NCBI GenBank assembly: GCA_938030735.1
Contig: CALHIM010000011.1
Span: 248,001 to 312,000, forward strand
DNA length: 64,000 nt
Reading direction: 5' to 3'
Origin: an uncultured bacterium
GTDB taxonomy: Bacteria; Patescibacteriota; Saccharimonadia; Saccharimonadales; Saccharimonadaceae
This document shows positions 51,315-59,800 of the stretch, piece by piece. The notes below the pieces were generated by a model. The model saw only the letters and a list, made by a program, of their open reading frames with translations. It had not been told where the DNA came from and did not search any database. A program made the translations under genes and the position numbers. Within the stretch, counting starts at the first letter, position 1, and each line of letters begins with the position of its first letter.

Positions 51315-51344
51315 AATTTAACAATAGTAGGAGAGTATAATAAA

Positions 51345-51908
51345 ATGACAATTGCAATTATTGTAATTATTGCTGTTCTTGTCCTTGTTGGGCTTTTTGT
51401 TTGGAGCCAATACAACGCACTTGTGCGGCTTAATGAAAGAGTTGAAGAAGCTTGGAGTGATATCGCTGTTCAGCTAAAATACCGAGCAGATTTAATCCCT
51501 AATCTTGTTGAAACTGTAAAAGGTTATGCAACTCATGAGAAAGAAATTTTCGAAAATGTAAGTAGTGCACGAGCTGGATTGATAGGTGCTGGAAATAACG
51601 TTTCTGACGCCGCTAAAGCTGAAGGTGAACTTTCACAAGCGCTCGGCCGCTTGTTTGCTGTTGCTGAAAACTACCCTGAATTAAAGGCTAATGAGGGCTT
51701 TATACGTTTTCAGCAACAACAGCAAGAAATTGAAGATAAAATTCAAGGTGCGCGCCGATTTTATAATGGTGGCGTTCGAGACCTTAATATTAAGATTAAA
51801 GTATTCCCAACTAATATTTTTGCCAAAAAATTAGGTTTTGAAAAGAGGGAATTCTTCGAAGTAGAAGATAGAAAAGTAGTCGAATCTGCTCCTCAAGTAA
51901 AATTCTAA
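51345..51908 (+). CDS. lemA: LemA family protein
   Basis: A 187-residue protein with an N-terminal membrane helix ('IAIIVIIAVLVLVGLFVWSQ') and a four-helix LemA domain. Landmarks are 'LNERVEEAWSDIAVQLKYRA', 'DLIPNLVETVKGYATHEKEI' and 'NGGVRDLNIKIKVFPTNIFA'. LemA proteins commonly sit next to membrane metalloproteases of the HtpX/M48 type, as here. AGGAGA (51329-51334) sets ATG 51345; an earlier in-frame GTG/ATG at 51285 falls inside tRNA-Leu. The role is unproven. Confidence 0.92.
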   Translation: MTIAIIVIIAVLVLVGLFVWSQYNALVRLNERVEEAWSDIAVQLKYRADLIPNLVETVKGYATHEKEIFENVSSARAGLIGAGNNVSDAAKAEGELSQALGRLFAVAENYPELKANEGFIRFQQQQQEIEDKIQGARRFYNGGVRDLNIKIKVFPTNIFAKKLGFEKREFFEVEDRKVVESAPQVKF

Positions 51909-51934
51909 TTTATTTTTTAGAGGTTTTATTAAAT

Positions 51935-52807
51935 ATGTATAGCTCAATTTCTCAGAATAAGCGTAATACTGTGATTATTTTCTCATTATTTATTGCGATT
52001 ATTTCTGGGATTGGGCTATATTTTTCTTACATCTATGACGATTTAACAATTTTTATTTTTACGCTAATTTTTACTATTTTTTATGCGTTATTTCAATATA
52101 AGATTTCGACAGCCATTACTTTAAAAATGAATGGTGCTGAGTCGATCTCAAAAAAAGATGCTCCTGAATTTTATTCAATAGTTGAACCATTATCTATTAC
52201 TGCTGGCCTACCAATGCCAAAGCTTTATATTATTAATGATTCTTCGATGAATGCTTTTGCAGCTGGAACTAATCCTGAGAATTCTGTAATCTGTGCAACA
52301 ACGGGGCTTCTTGAGAATATGGATAAGGTTGAAATTGAAGGCGTGATGGCTCATGAGATTTCACATATTAAGAATTATGATATTCGAGTTTCAATGGCGG
52401 CAGTTGCTTTAACTGCTGTTATTGGGGTACTTTCCGATATTGTTTTAAGGTTCATTTTTCTGAATGACGACGATGAGGATTCGAAAAATCCGATCGCTTT
52501 AATCTTGGGGCTATTTTTTGTTTTGATTTCGCCATTTTTAGCTACAATAACAAGACTTGCAATTTCTCGTCAGCGTGAATTTTTGGCTGATGCAACTGCT
52601 GTTTCATTAACTAGATATCCAGATGGCTTAATTAGTGCTCTTGAAAAGTTAAAAAATAACAAACCTCTTGAAAGACAAAACTCGACAACGGCAAGCTTAT
52701 TTATTTCCAATCCTATGAAACAGGGCTTTTTTCAGAGATTATTTTCAACACATCCACCTTTAGATGACAGAATTAACAGATTGAAAGAAAATAGCGCGAG
52801 GTTTTAA
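51935..52807 (+). CDS. htpX: M48-family membrane metalloprotease (HtpX-like)
   Basis: A 290-residue protease with membrane helices at about 14-30, 36-52, 150-170 and 185-205. The zinc motif HExxH is in 'VMAHEISHIKNYDIRVSMAA', and the third ligand Glu is in 'SRQREFLADATAV'. A C-terminal 'LFSTHPPLDDRINRLK' completes the HtpX signature. It degrades or processes misfolded membrane proteins. It is the middle gene of the LemA, M48 protease and polytopic membrane protein set, with its TAA overlapping the next ATG. Confidence 0.94.
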   Translation: MYSSISQNKRNTVIIFSLFIAIISGIGLYFSYIYDDLTIFIFTLIFTIFYALFQYKISTAITLKMNGAESISKKDAPEFYSIVEPLSITAGLPMPKLYIINDSSMNAFAAGTNPENSVICATTGLLENMDKVEIEGVMAHEISHIKNYDIRVSMAAVALTAVIGVLSDIVLRFIFLNDDDEDSKNPIALILGLFFVLISPFLATITRLAISRQREFLADATAVSLTRYPDGLISALEKLKNNKPLERQNSTTASLFISNPMKQGFFQRLFSTHPPLDDRINRLKENSARF

Positions 52808-53886
52808 TGTTTAGAAAAAAAATATTAAGTTCAAATGAAGAACAAATCAGTTTAGTTTATTTTTGGTATATAAGAATTAGAATTTATTTACGAAAAAATA
52901 TATTGGAAAGGTTTAGAAAGTTTAAAGCGCGCAGGCCACATAGAAGCTTTAAGATTTCAAGAAAAATAGATTATGTTCGACTCTTAAAAATCGGGGGCTA
53001 TTGGAATTTGCTGGGTTTTGTTTTTAAGCTTATTCGAGATAACAAAAAGATTTTTCGAAATCTTGTTTTAGTCTCGGCTTTAGCTGGCATTGTTTTTATT
53101 GGGCTAATGGACCAAAATTTTGTTTCAAGCTTGCAAGCTGTTGTTGACACTACTAATGGTGGAAATTTTGAAGGCTTTTTTGGTGAAATTGGCAAAGCCG
53201 GATTGATCATGGCAGCAACGTTTAATAGTGGCGGCTTAGTGCAATCACCAAGTGAAATTCAACAGATGATGTTTGCTATAATAGTGCTATTTATTTGGCT
53301 CGCGACAGTTCAGATTTGCAGAAATATTTTAAGTGGAAAAAAGAACTTAAATTTAAGAGATGCTTTATATTCTTGTGGAGCTCCTATCATCCCAATGACG
53401 GTTATTGCTATTGTAATATTAATGCAATTAGTTCCTGTATTTATTGCAACGATTGTTGGTGCGGCCGCAAAAACAACAAGTTTTTTATCGAGCGGAATAG
53501 AACAAGCTGTATTTTTTAGTGCAATACTATTGCTATTCTCACTCTCAGCTTTTTGGGCTATGGGCTCAATTTTCGCAATGATTATTGTCACAATTCCAGG
53601 AACCTATCCATTACAGGCTCTAAAAATTGCTGGTGATATGGTTTCTCAAAGGAGGCTTGCAATATTAAAGAGAATTTTATTTTTAATTTTTATACTTGCT
53701 TTAATTTGGTCGATTATAATAATTCCAATAATCATGTTGATGAATTGGCTGATTTCAATTAATGGATTTTTTGTTAATATTCCAATCGTACCAATCTCTA
53801 TGCTCCTAATGAGTTGTTTTTCTTGTGTTTTAAGCTCAGTTTATATTTACGTTTTATATCGAAGGATTGTTGATGGAGACAGATAA
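52807..53886 (+). CDS. Polytopic membrane protein of unknown function
   Basis: A 359-residue protein. A basic N-terminal region (residues 1-70) is followed by about six membrane helices between 95 and 350. The helices are spaced by a loop with 'GEIGKAGLIMAATFN', then 'GTYPLQALKIAGDMVSQRRL', which resembles stretches of Yip1/DUF-type bacterial membrane proteins. The ATG overlaps the htpX stop, and its last 14 nt overlap the start of ligA. Translational coupling suggests it acts with LemA and the M48 protease in membrane protein quality control (inference). Confidence 0.65.
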   Translation: MFRKKILSSNEEQISLVYFWYIRIRIYLRKNILERFRKFKARRPHRSFKISRKIDYVRLLKIGGYWNLLGFVFKLIRDNKKIFRNLVLVSALAGIVFIGLMDQNFVSSLQAVVDTTNGGNFEGFFGEIGKAGLIMAATFNSGGLVQSPSEIQQMMFAIIVLFIWLATVQICRNILSGKKNLNLRDALYSCGAPIIPMTVIAIVILMQLVPVFIATIVGAAAKTTSFLSSGIEQAVFFSAILLLFSLSAFWAMGSIFAMIIVTIPGTYPLQALKIAGDMVSQRRLAILKRILFLIFILALIWSIIIIPIIMLMNWLISINGFFVNIPIVPISMLLMSCFSCVLSSVYIYVLYRRIVDGDR

Positions 53887-55894
53887 AAACACTCGATATA
53901 AAGATTTGCTAGAGCTTTTGAACCGTTATTCTTTCGAATATCACACTCTCGATAATCCAAGCGTTCCAGATTCGGTTTATGATTCACTTTTTTCTGAGCT
54001 TAAGAAGATTGAGGCTGAGAACCCAGAAATAATATCAAAAAACTCACCATCACAAAGAGTCGGAAATACGGTTAAGGGTGGGTTTATTAAGGTTTCTCAC
54101 GCTAGTAGAATGCTAAGTTTAAACGATATTTTTAGCAGTAAAGAAATTTTTGATTGGTTTGAGAGAATTAAAAAACTTAAGCCAAATATTGAAGAGGATT
54201 TTTTTGCAGATATTAAAATGGATGGTTTAGCTTGTTCTCTTATTTTTGAGAATGGCGAATTTGTGAGAGCTGTTACTCGAGGTGATTCTTTTGTTGGTGA
54301 AGATGTTTCAAGTAATATTAGAACAATTAAAAATATTCCGCTTTTTTTACAGGCAAGTGGTAAATTTGAAAATTTTAAAAATGGAAGAACTGAGGTTCGC
54401 GGCGAGATTGTTATTTTGAAGGAAGATTTCGAAAAAATAAATCTTATTCGAAAAGAGCATGGTGAACCAGAATTTGCTAATCCACGAAATTTAGCCGCAG
54501 GTACAATTCGCCAGCTTGACCCTTCAATTGCGGCTTCTCGACCTCTACATTTTCGAGCTTATGATCTAATTCGTGAAAATCTACAAGATATCCCTACTAA
54601 CCAGTTTGCTTATGAAGCATTAAAAAATCTTGGTTTTACGATAAATGAGCAAGCTTCAAGAATTAACGGTTTAAAAAAAGTTATTGAGTTTATTGATTTT
54701 TGGAGTGAAAAGAGAAAAGAACTGCCATTTAATACTGATGGATTAGTTGTAAAAATTAATAATCGTGAGCATTTTTCAAAACTTGGAATTGTTGGAAAGC
54801 AGCCTCGTGCAGCAATTGCTTTTAAATATTCTCCTGAAGAAGTTACTGCGGTGATTTCAGATATAGTTATTTCGATTGGGCGAACTGGTATTGCAACTCC
54901 TGTTGCGGTTTTTTCGCCGGTTCAACTTGCTGGAACTACTGTTCGGCATGCAAGTTTGCATAATGCTGATGAAATCAAGCGACTCGATGTGCGAATTGGT
55001 GATACTGCAGTAGTTTTTAAAGCTGGCGATATTATTCCGAAAATTTTACGGATTTTGCCGGAGCTTCGACCAGAAAATGCTAAAGTTTTCGATTTTAAAA
55101 AAGAGCTTGAGAAACAGTTCCCAGATATTGAGTTTTACCGACCAAATGGTGAGGTTGCATATCGTGCAAAAGGTTTAAATTCAAGCTTAATTTTGAAAAA
55201 AACGGTCACCTTTTATGCCTCGAAAGCAGGTTTGGATATCGAAAATCTTGGTGAAAAAAATGTTGATTTATTGGTTGAGAAAGGGTTAGTTCGAGATTTG
55301 GCTGATATTTACAATCTTCAAAAAAGCGATTTATTAAACCTTGAACGCTTTGGGGAAACTTCAGTTAATAATCTTCTAGGAGCTATTGAGTCTTCGAAAA
55401 ATCCAGAACTCTCAAAATTTATCTCAGCTCTTGGAATTAGGCATATTGGTGGCGAAACGGCAAAGCTTTTGGCGGAAAAATTTAATAAATTTGAAAATAT
55501 TTGCAATGCAACGCTTGAAGAGCTTCTTGAAATTGACGGAATTGGCAAAAAAGTTGCTGAAAGTATTCTAGCATATTTTAATGATGACGAAAATTTGCGA
55601 ATTTTAACAAAAATGTTTAACCTTGGTGTGAAAGTGCAAAATTTTGCAAAAAATGAAGGGATCTTAAGTGGTAAAAATTTTGTAATTACCGGAACGCTAA
55701 AAACAATGGCGCGCGAAAAGGCTGCAGAAAAAATTGAAGAGTTGGGTGGAAAATTCCAAAAAACAATTTCGAAAACTACAGACTTTTTGGTAATTGGCGA
55801 AAAGGTTGGCGCAACAAAAATTTCGAAGGCTAAAAAACTGGGTGTAAAAGTTATGGATGAAGATGAATTCTTGAAAGAAATAAATGCAAACTAA
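53873..55894 (+). CDS. ligA: NAD-dependent DNA ligase, zinc-finger cysteines absent
   Basis: A 673-residue ligase. The catalytic Lys is in 'ADIKMDGLACSLIF' (KxDG). The adenylation and OB domains ('GRTGIATPVAVFSPVQLAGT'), helix-hairpin-helix region ('LEELLEIDGIGKKVAESILA') and C-terminal BRCT domain ('LSGKNFVITGTLKTMAREKA') are in order. The position of the four-cysteine zinc finger, after 'KILRILPELRPENAKVF', has no cysteine at all. AAGGA (53862-53866) supports ATG 53873; two upstream in-frame TTG codons lie in the preceding gene. The stop overlaps the next gene's ATG. Confidence 0.95.
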   Translation: METDKNTRYKDLLELLNRYSFEYHTLDNPSVPDSVYDSLFSELKKIEAENPEIISKNSPSQRVGNTVKGGFIKVSHASRMLSLNDIFSSKEIFDWFERIKKLKPNIEEDFFADIKMDGLACSLIFENGEFVRAVTRGDSFVGEDVSSNIRTIKNIPLFLQASGKFENFKNGRTEVRGEIVILKEDFEKINLIRKEHGEPEFANPRNLAAGTIRQLDPSIAASRPLHFRAYDLIRENLQDIPTNQFAYEALKNLGFTINEQASRINGLKKVIEFIDFWSEKRKELPFNTDGLVVKINNREHFSKLGIVGKQPRAAIAFKYSPEEVTAVISDIVISIGRTGIATPVAVFSPVQLAGTTVRHASLHNADEIKRLDVRIGDTAVVFKAGDIIPKILRILPELRPENAKVFDFKKELEKQFPDIEFYRPNGEVAYRAKGLNSSLILKKTVTFYASKAGLDIENLGEKNVDLLVEKGLVRDLADIYNLQKSDLLNLERFGETSVNNLLGAIESSKNPELSKFISALGIRHIGGETAKLLAEKFNKFENICNATLEELLEIDGIGKKVAESILAYFNDDENLRILTKMFNLGVKVQNFAKNEGILSGKNFVITGTLKTMAREKAAEKIEELGGKFQKTISKTTDFLVIGEKVGATKISKAKKLGVKVMDEDEFLKEINAN

Positions 55895-56357
55895 AATTAT
55901 TGCAGCTTATCCTTGTTTAGGCAAAACTACTCTTTCAAAAATATCTAAAAAGCGATTTTTAGATATGGAATTTAATGAAAGTAGTAAAACTAAAATGATG
56001 AATGAAATTGAAAGATCTTATTTTTTTGATTTTTGTGTACAGAAAATTGAAGAAGAATATTATTCGGGCAATTTCGAAATTATATTTATTAGTGAAGATG
56101 ATGAGATTTTGAGGCGACTACTTTCAAAAAAGATTAGTTTTATACTTATTTTGCCAAATGCTCTTAATAAAAGAGTGATGCAAGATTATAAAAGTCGCGT
56201 TGTATATCGCTCTGGTGAAAATTGGTGGAATGATGTTATTGAGCCAGAAATTTGTAGTCTTCAAAAAAGAATTGAATTTTACAAAAATAATGAGTTGGTT
56301 GAGGTTTATCTAACTAATGAGAATGAATATATTTGTGATAAGGTTGATCTATGGTGA
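55884..56357 (+). CDS. Small P-loop kinase-like protein
   Basis: A 157-residue protein with Walker A 'AYPCLGKTTLSKI' (GxxxxGKT) and an acidic segment 'RFLDMEFNESSK'. A core strand 'FEIIFISEDDEILRRLLSKK', 'FILILPNALNK' and C-terminal 'QDYKSRVVYRSGENWWNDVI' follow. The same order of motifs is seen in the stop-interrupted gene at 37717. It resembles small P-loop proteins of phages and Firmicutes without a proven substrate. Its ATG lies 11 nt before the end of ligA, so it is coupled to ligA. Confidence 0.7.
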   Translation: MQTKIIAAYPCLGKTTLSKISKKRFLDMEFNESSKTKMMNEIERSYFFDFCVQKIEEEYYSGNFEIIFISEDDEILRRLLSKKISFILILPNALNKRVMQDYKSRVVYRSGENWWNDVIEPEICSLQKRIEFYKNNELVEVYLTNENEYICDKVDLW

Positions 56358-56384
56358 TTTTTTGATTTTTTATACTATTTTTGA

Positions 56385-56390
56385 TATAAT
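56385..56390 (+). promoter_or_regulatory. -10 box of leuS
   Basis: TATAAT at 56385-56390 ends 9 nt before ATG 56400; no ribosome binding site between; leaderless arrangement. Confidence 0.55.
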
Positions 56391-56399
56391 CTAGATAGT

Positions 56400-58841
56400 A
56401 TGAAAAGATATAATCCGATTAAAATTGAAGAAAAGTGGCAAAAAAAATGGGATGAATCAAAGCTTTATGAGGTTGAAGCAGATTCTTCGAAACAGAAAAT
56501 GTATATTTCAGGAATGTTTCCGTATCCAAGTGGGGCAGGGCTTCACACTGGGCACGCAAGGAGCTATACGATTGTTGATTCGATCGCGCGTTTTTATCGC
56601 CAGCAGGGCAAAAATGTTTTAAATCCAATTGGTTGGGATACTTTTGGTCTGCCAGCAGAAAATTATGCAATTAAAACTGGGATATCTCCACAGGAAGCTA
56701 CAAAAACAAATATTGCAAATTTCAAAAAACAATTTAAACGACTTGGAATTTCAATCGATTGGTCGCGAGAAATTAACACTTCAAATCCAGAATATTACAA
56801 ATGGACACAGTGGATTTTTCGCGAAATGTATAAAAAAGGCCTAGCTTACCATAAAGAAAGCTATCAGTGGTGGTGTGATAATGATAAAACAGTTCTCGCA
56901 AATGAGCAGGTTGAAAATGGCCGATGCTGGCGTTGTGGCGAAGAAGTTTCGAAAAAACAAATGACTCAGTGGTTCTTTAAAATTACTGCATATGCTGACG
57001 AACTTTTGGCTGATATCGATAATCTTGATTGGCCTGAAAAAATCAAAACAATGCAACGAAACTGGATTGGTAAATCTGAAGGTGCTGAGGTAGAATTTAA
57101 GATTGCTGATGGTAAGGCTAAGGGCGAAAAAATTAAAGTTTTTACAACTCGACCAGATACGATTTTTGGTGTTACATTTTTAACTATTGCGCCAGAACAT
57201 GAATTACTCGAAAAACTCTCTACTGATTTAACTAGAGAAAAACTCGAAGAATATAAGAAAGAATCACTTAAAAAATCTGAAATTGAGCGCCAAGAAAACA
57301 AAGAAAAGACAGGAATTTTCACTGGAAGTTATGCAATAAATCCGGCAAATGGTAAGAAAATCCCAATTTGGGTGAGTGATTACGTACTTGGGGGTTATGG
57401 TGAAGGGGCTGTTATGGCGGTTCCTGCTCATGATGAGCGAGATTTTGAATTTGCTAAAAAATTTGATTTGGATATTATAAAAGTTGTTGAGAAGCCCGAG
57501 GATATGGCGGATGATGATTCTTGCTATCATGGAGAAGGAGTTATGGTTAACTCTGGTGAATTTAACGGTCAAAAGTCAGAAGATGTTCGTGAACAGATTT
57601 TGGGCTGGCTTGAAGAATCTGGAATTGGTCGTTCGAAAACTACATACAAAATGCGAGATTGGTTGATTTCTCGGCAGCGCTATTGGGGCTGCCCAATTCC
57701 AATTGCTTATGACAAAGATGGAAAAGAGCATTTGATTCCCGAGGATCAATTGCCTGTGATGCTTCCAACTTTGAGTGATTTTAAACCTGATGATTCTGGA
57801 AAGTCAGCGCTTGCTAAGAGTGAAGAATTTATTACAGTTGAAATTAATGGCGAAAAAATGACTCGTGAAACCGATACGATGGATGGTTACGCATGCTCAA
57901 GCTGGTATCTTTTGCGATATGCTGACCCTCGAAATTCTAAACAAGCTTGGGATCCTGAGCTTGTAAATTACTGGGCCCCAGTTGATTATTATGTTGGTGG
58001 TGACCACGCAGTTGCGCATTTACTATATATTCGTTTTTGGACTCATGTTTTTAGAGATTTGGAACTAACTAATTTTGCCGAACCGGTTAAAAAACTCCTT
58101 TATCACGGATATATCAATGCTGAAGATGGTTCGAAAATGAGTAAATCGAAGGGGAATACTATTGATCCGCTTGAAGTCATCGACCAAGGATATGGCGCAG
58201 ATTCACTTAGAACTTATGAAATGTTTATTGCTCCATATGAAGTTGACGCTTCTTGGGATTCACGAGGGATAGCTGGAGTTTATCGTTTTCTGAATCGTGT
58301 TTGGGTTTTGGTTCAAGAATTTATTGAATCTGAAAAATCTGCTGAAAATCTTTCAAATTTTGCTGAAGTCCAAAAAATCCAGCATAAAACTATCAAGAAA
58401 GTTACTGAAGATTTTCACCGCGAAAGCCTAAATACTGCGGTTGCTGCTCTGATGGAATTCGTAAATGATCTTTATAAATTGAAGCTTGAAGGTTTTTCGA
58501 ACGATTGGCAGTTTATTTTAGAAGATTTACTTAAAATGCTTGTTCCATTTGCTCCACATATTTCAAGCGAACTCTGGCAGCAGCTTGGAAACGATGACTT
58601 TATTGAAAAATCTGGCTGGCCAAAATGGAATGAAGAGCTTTTGAAAACTAATGAAATTCAAATTATTGTTCAAGTTAATGGAAAGCTCCGCGGGAAAATT
58701 AAAGTCTCGGCAAACTCTGAAAAGGATGAAATTCTTACTACTGCAAGAGCAGAAGATAATGTTTCAAAATTCTTGCAAGACAAGGAGATTTTGAAAGAAA
58801 TTTTCGTTCCGAATAAATTAATTAACTTTGTCGTTAAATAA
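56400..58841 (+). CDS. leuS: Leucyl-tRNA synthetase
   Basis: An 813-residue class I synthetase. HIGH appears as 'GLHTGHARSYTI', KMSKS as 'GSKMSKSKGNTID', with zinc-binding 'CDNDKTVLANEQVENGRCWRCG'. The editing domain CP1 includes 'TTRPDTIFGVTFLTIAPEHE' and 'HDERDFEFAKKF'. The anticodon and C-terminal domains are present ('IIVQVNGKLRGKIKV'). Length is near the family norm (about 800-870). A hairpin follows the stop. Confidence 0.97.
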   Translation: MKRYNPIKIEEKWQKKWDESKLYEVEADSSKQKMYISGMFPYPSGAGLHTGHARSYTIVDSIARFYRQQGKNVLNPIGWDTFGLPAENYAIKTGISPQEATKTNIANFKKQFKRLGISIDWSREINTSNPEYYKWTQWIFREMYKKGLAYHKESYQWWCDNDKTVLANEQVENGRCWRCGEEVSKKQMTQWFFKITAYADELLADIDNLDWPEKIKTMQRNWIGKSEGAEVEFKIADGKAKGEKIKVFTTRPDTIFGVTFLTIAPEHELLEKLSTDLTREKLEEYKKESLKKSEIERQENKEKTGIFTGSYAINPANGKKIPIWVSDYVLGGYGEGAVMAVPAHDERDFEFAKKFDLDIIKVVEKPEDMADDDSCYHGEGVMVNSGEFNGQKSEDVREQILGWLEESGIGRSKTTYKMRDWLISRQRYWGCPIPIAYDKDGKEHLIPEDQLPVMLPTLSDFKPDDSGKSALAKSEEFITVEINGEKMTRETDTMDGYACSSWYLLRYADPRNSKQAWDPELVNYWAPVDYYVGGDHAVAHLLYIRFWTHVFRDLELTNFAEPVKKLLYHGYINAEDGSKMSKSKGNTIDPLEVIDQGYGADSLRTYEMFIAPYEVDASWDSRGIAGVYRFLNRVWVLVQEFIESEKSAENLSNFAEVQKIQHKTIKKVTEDFHRESLNTAVAALMEFVNDLYKLKLEGFSNDWQFILEDLLKMLVPFAPHISSELWQQLGNDDFIEKSGWPKWNEELLKTNEIQIIVQVNGKLRGKIKVSANSEKDEILTTARAEDNVSKFLQDKEILKEIFVPNKLINFVVK

Positions 58842-58845
58842 TAAA

Positions 58846-58865
58846 ATGGAGGTTTATTCCTCCAT
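58846..58865. terminator. Bidirectional terminator between leuS and the convergent gene
   Basis: The stem ATGGAGG/CCTCCAT with a 6-nt loop; T-rich after it on the plus strand. Confidence 0.7.
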
Positions 58866-58869
58866 CTTA

Positions 58870-59421
58870 TTATTTTTGCTGAAAATCTTCTCTGTTTGCA
58901 TCAACTGCAACCCAGCCGTCTTTGTCTACATTTATATCAATTTTAGTATTTTCACCAGTTGATGTTTTTTCAAAATTCTCAATTCTGGTAATTAATTTTG
59001 GATTATCCCCATCTTCTAGGTAAACCTCGCCCTTAGCAGTAAAGTCCCTGTCTGCATTCATAATACCAATTGCTGAATGGTTTGATTCACTGAGGGTGTA
59101 ATTTTCAGGGTTTTTGTAATATTCACCAGTTGAGCTTCTTATGGCATCTCCTGTTTGTAGATGGATCACACCGCCATCATCTGAAATTTTTTTAAGTTTT
59201 GAAAAATCCATTTCAGAATTGTCTAAACCTTCAGTTTGACTTTTTTGGAAAATTTCTGGTGGGTGGTTTTCTTGATAGTTTTTATAAGCATCGTGGCCAA
59301 ACCAGCCACCAAGCGCTCCGGCGGTCATTGCTAAAGCGCCAAATTGTTTCAGCTTCTTTCTACTAATTTTTACTATTTCTTTATTTTGAATTTGATTGTT
59401 TTTGTTTTCATAACTTTTCAT
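58870..59421 (-). CDS. Signal-anchored hypothetical protein
   Basis: A 183-residue protein with a Lys-rich N-terminus ('KEIVKISRKKLKQFG'), one membrane helix ('ALAMTAGALGGWFGHDAY', about residues 32-50), and a ~130-residue hydrophilic extracytoplasmic domain with beta character ('GVIHLQTGDAIRSSTGEYYK'). No family is recognised. It could be a small membrane-bound accessory protein. A TATAAT-like box lies upstream on the minus strand. It converges on leuS. Confidence 0.65.
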   Translation of the reverse strand: MKSYENKNNQIQNKEIVKISRKKLKQFGALAMTAGALGGWFGHDAYKNYQENHPPEIFQKSQTEGLDNSEMDFSKLKKISDDGGVIHLQTGDAIRSSTGEYYKNPENYTLSESNHSAIGIMNADRDFTAKGEVYLEDGDNPKLITRIENFEKTSTGENTKIDINVDKDGWVAVDANREDFQQK

Positions 59422-59478
59422 AATGATTTTATTATAGCATAAAAATAATAAAAAGTCAATAATAGATTTATAAAAAGC

Positions 59479-59507
59479 TTGCTTTATCTTTAAAATTAAG
59501 GTATAAT
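59479..59507 (+). promoter_or_regulatory. Promoter of rpmF
   Basis: TTGCTT (59479-59484), 17-nt spacer, TATAAT (59502-59507), followed by a ~35-nt leader with AAGGAG. Confidence 0.55.
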
Positions 59508-59548
59508 TGATATTGAAGGAAAATAATAAACCTAAGGAGAAACTTTAA

Positions 59549-59728
59549 ATGGCACAGCCAAAGAAACAGAGTAGTCCTCGAAAGACTGGTTTGCGACGCA
59601 GCCACTTGCGATTGGATTTAGCTCGTCGAGTTAATAAAAAATCACCAGTGAAAGTTTATACAACTAAAAAACAATCTGGTAAAGCTTTAAATAAGCAACT
59701 CGAAGAAAACAAAACGCTAGCTGCTTAA
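59549..59728 (+). CDS. rpmF: Ribosomal protein bL32, zinc-less form
   Basis: A 59-residue basic protein starting 'MAQPKKQSSPRKTGLRRSHL', the hallmark bL32 N-terminus, then 'SPVKVYTTKKQSGKAL'. The usual CxxC...CxxC zinc ribbon is absent. AAGGAG (59534-59539) precedes ATG 59549, and it lies just before nusB and rnc, as in many bacteria. Its last codons form the left arm of a terminator. Confidence 0.88.
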   Translation: MAQPKKQSSPRKTGLRRSHLRLDLARRVNKKSPVKVYTTKKQSGKALNKQLEENKTLAA

Positions 59729-59744
59729 TTTGCTGGCGTTTTAA
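59713..59744 (+). terminator. Terminator overlapping the rpmF stop
   Basis: AACGCTAGC (59713-59721) pairs with GCTGGCGTT (59732-59740), one G-U, then TTTTAATTTT. Confidence 0.8.
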
Positions 59745-59751
59745 TTTTCAC

Positions 59752-59779
59752 TTGACAAAAAATAATAATATTTTAATAT
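59752..59779 (+). promoter_or_regulatory. Promoter of the nusB operon
   Basis: TTGACA (59752-59757), 16-nt spacer, TAATAT (59774-59779); a ~15-20-nt leader follows. Confidence 0.5.
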
Positions 59780-59800
59780 AGGAAAGAACCTTACGTAAAA

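Noticed and set aside
51285..51344. Upstream start for LemA adding 20 residues
   Set aside because: That start falls inside tRNA-Leu; ATG 51345 has a correct AGGAGA and begins at the membrane helix.
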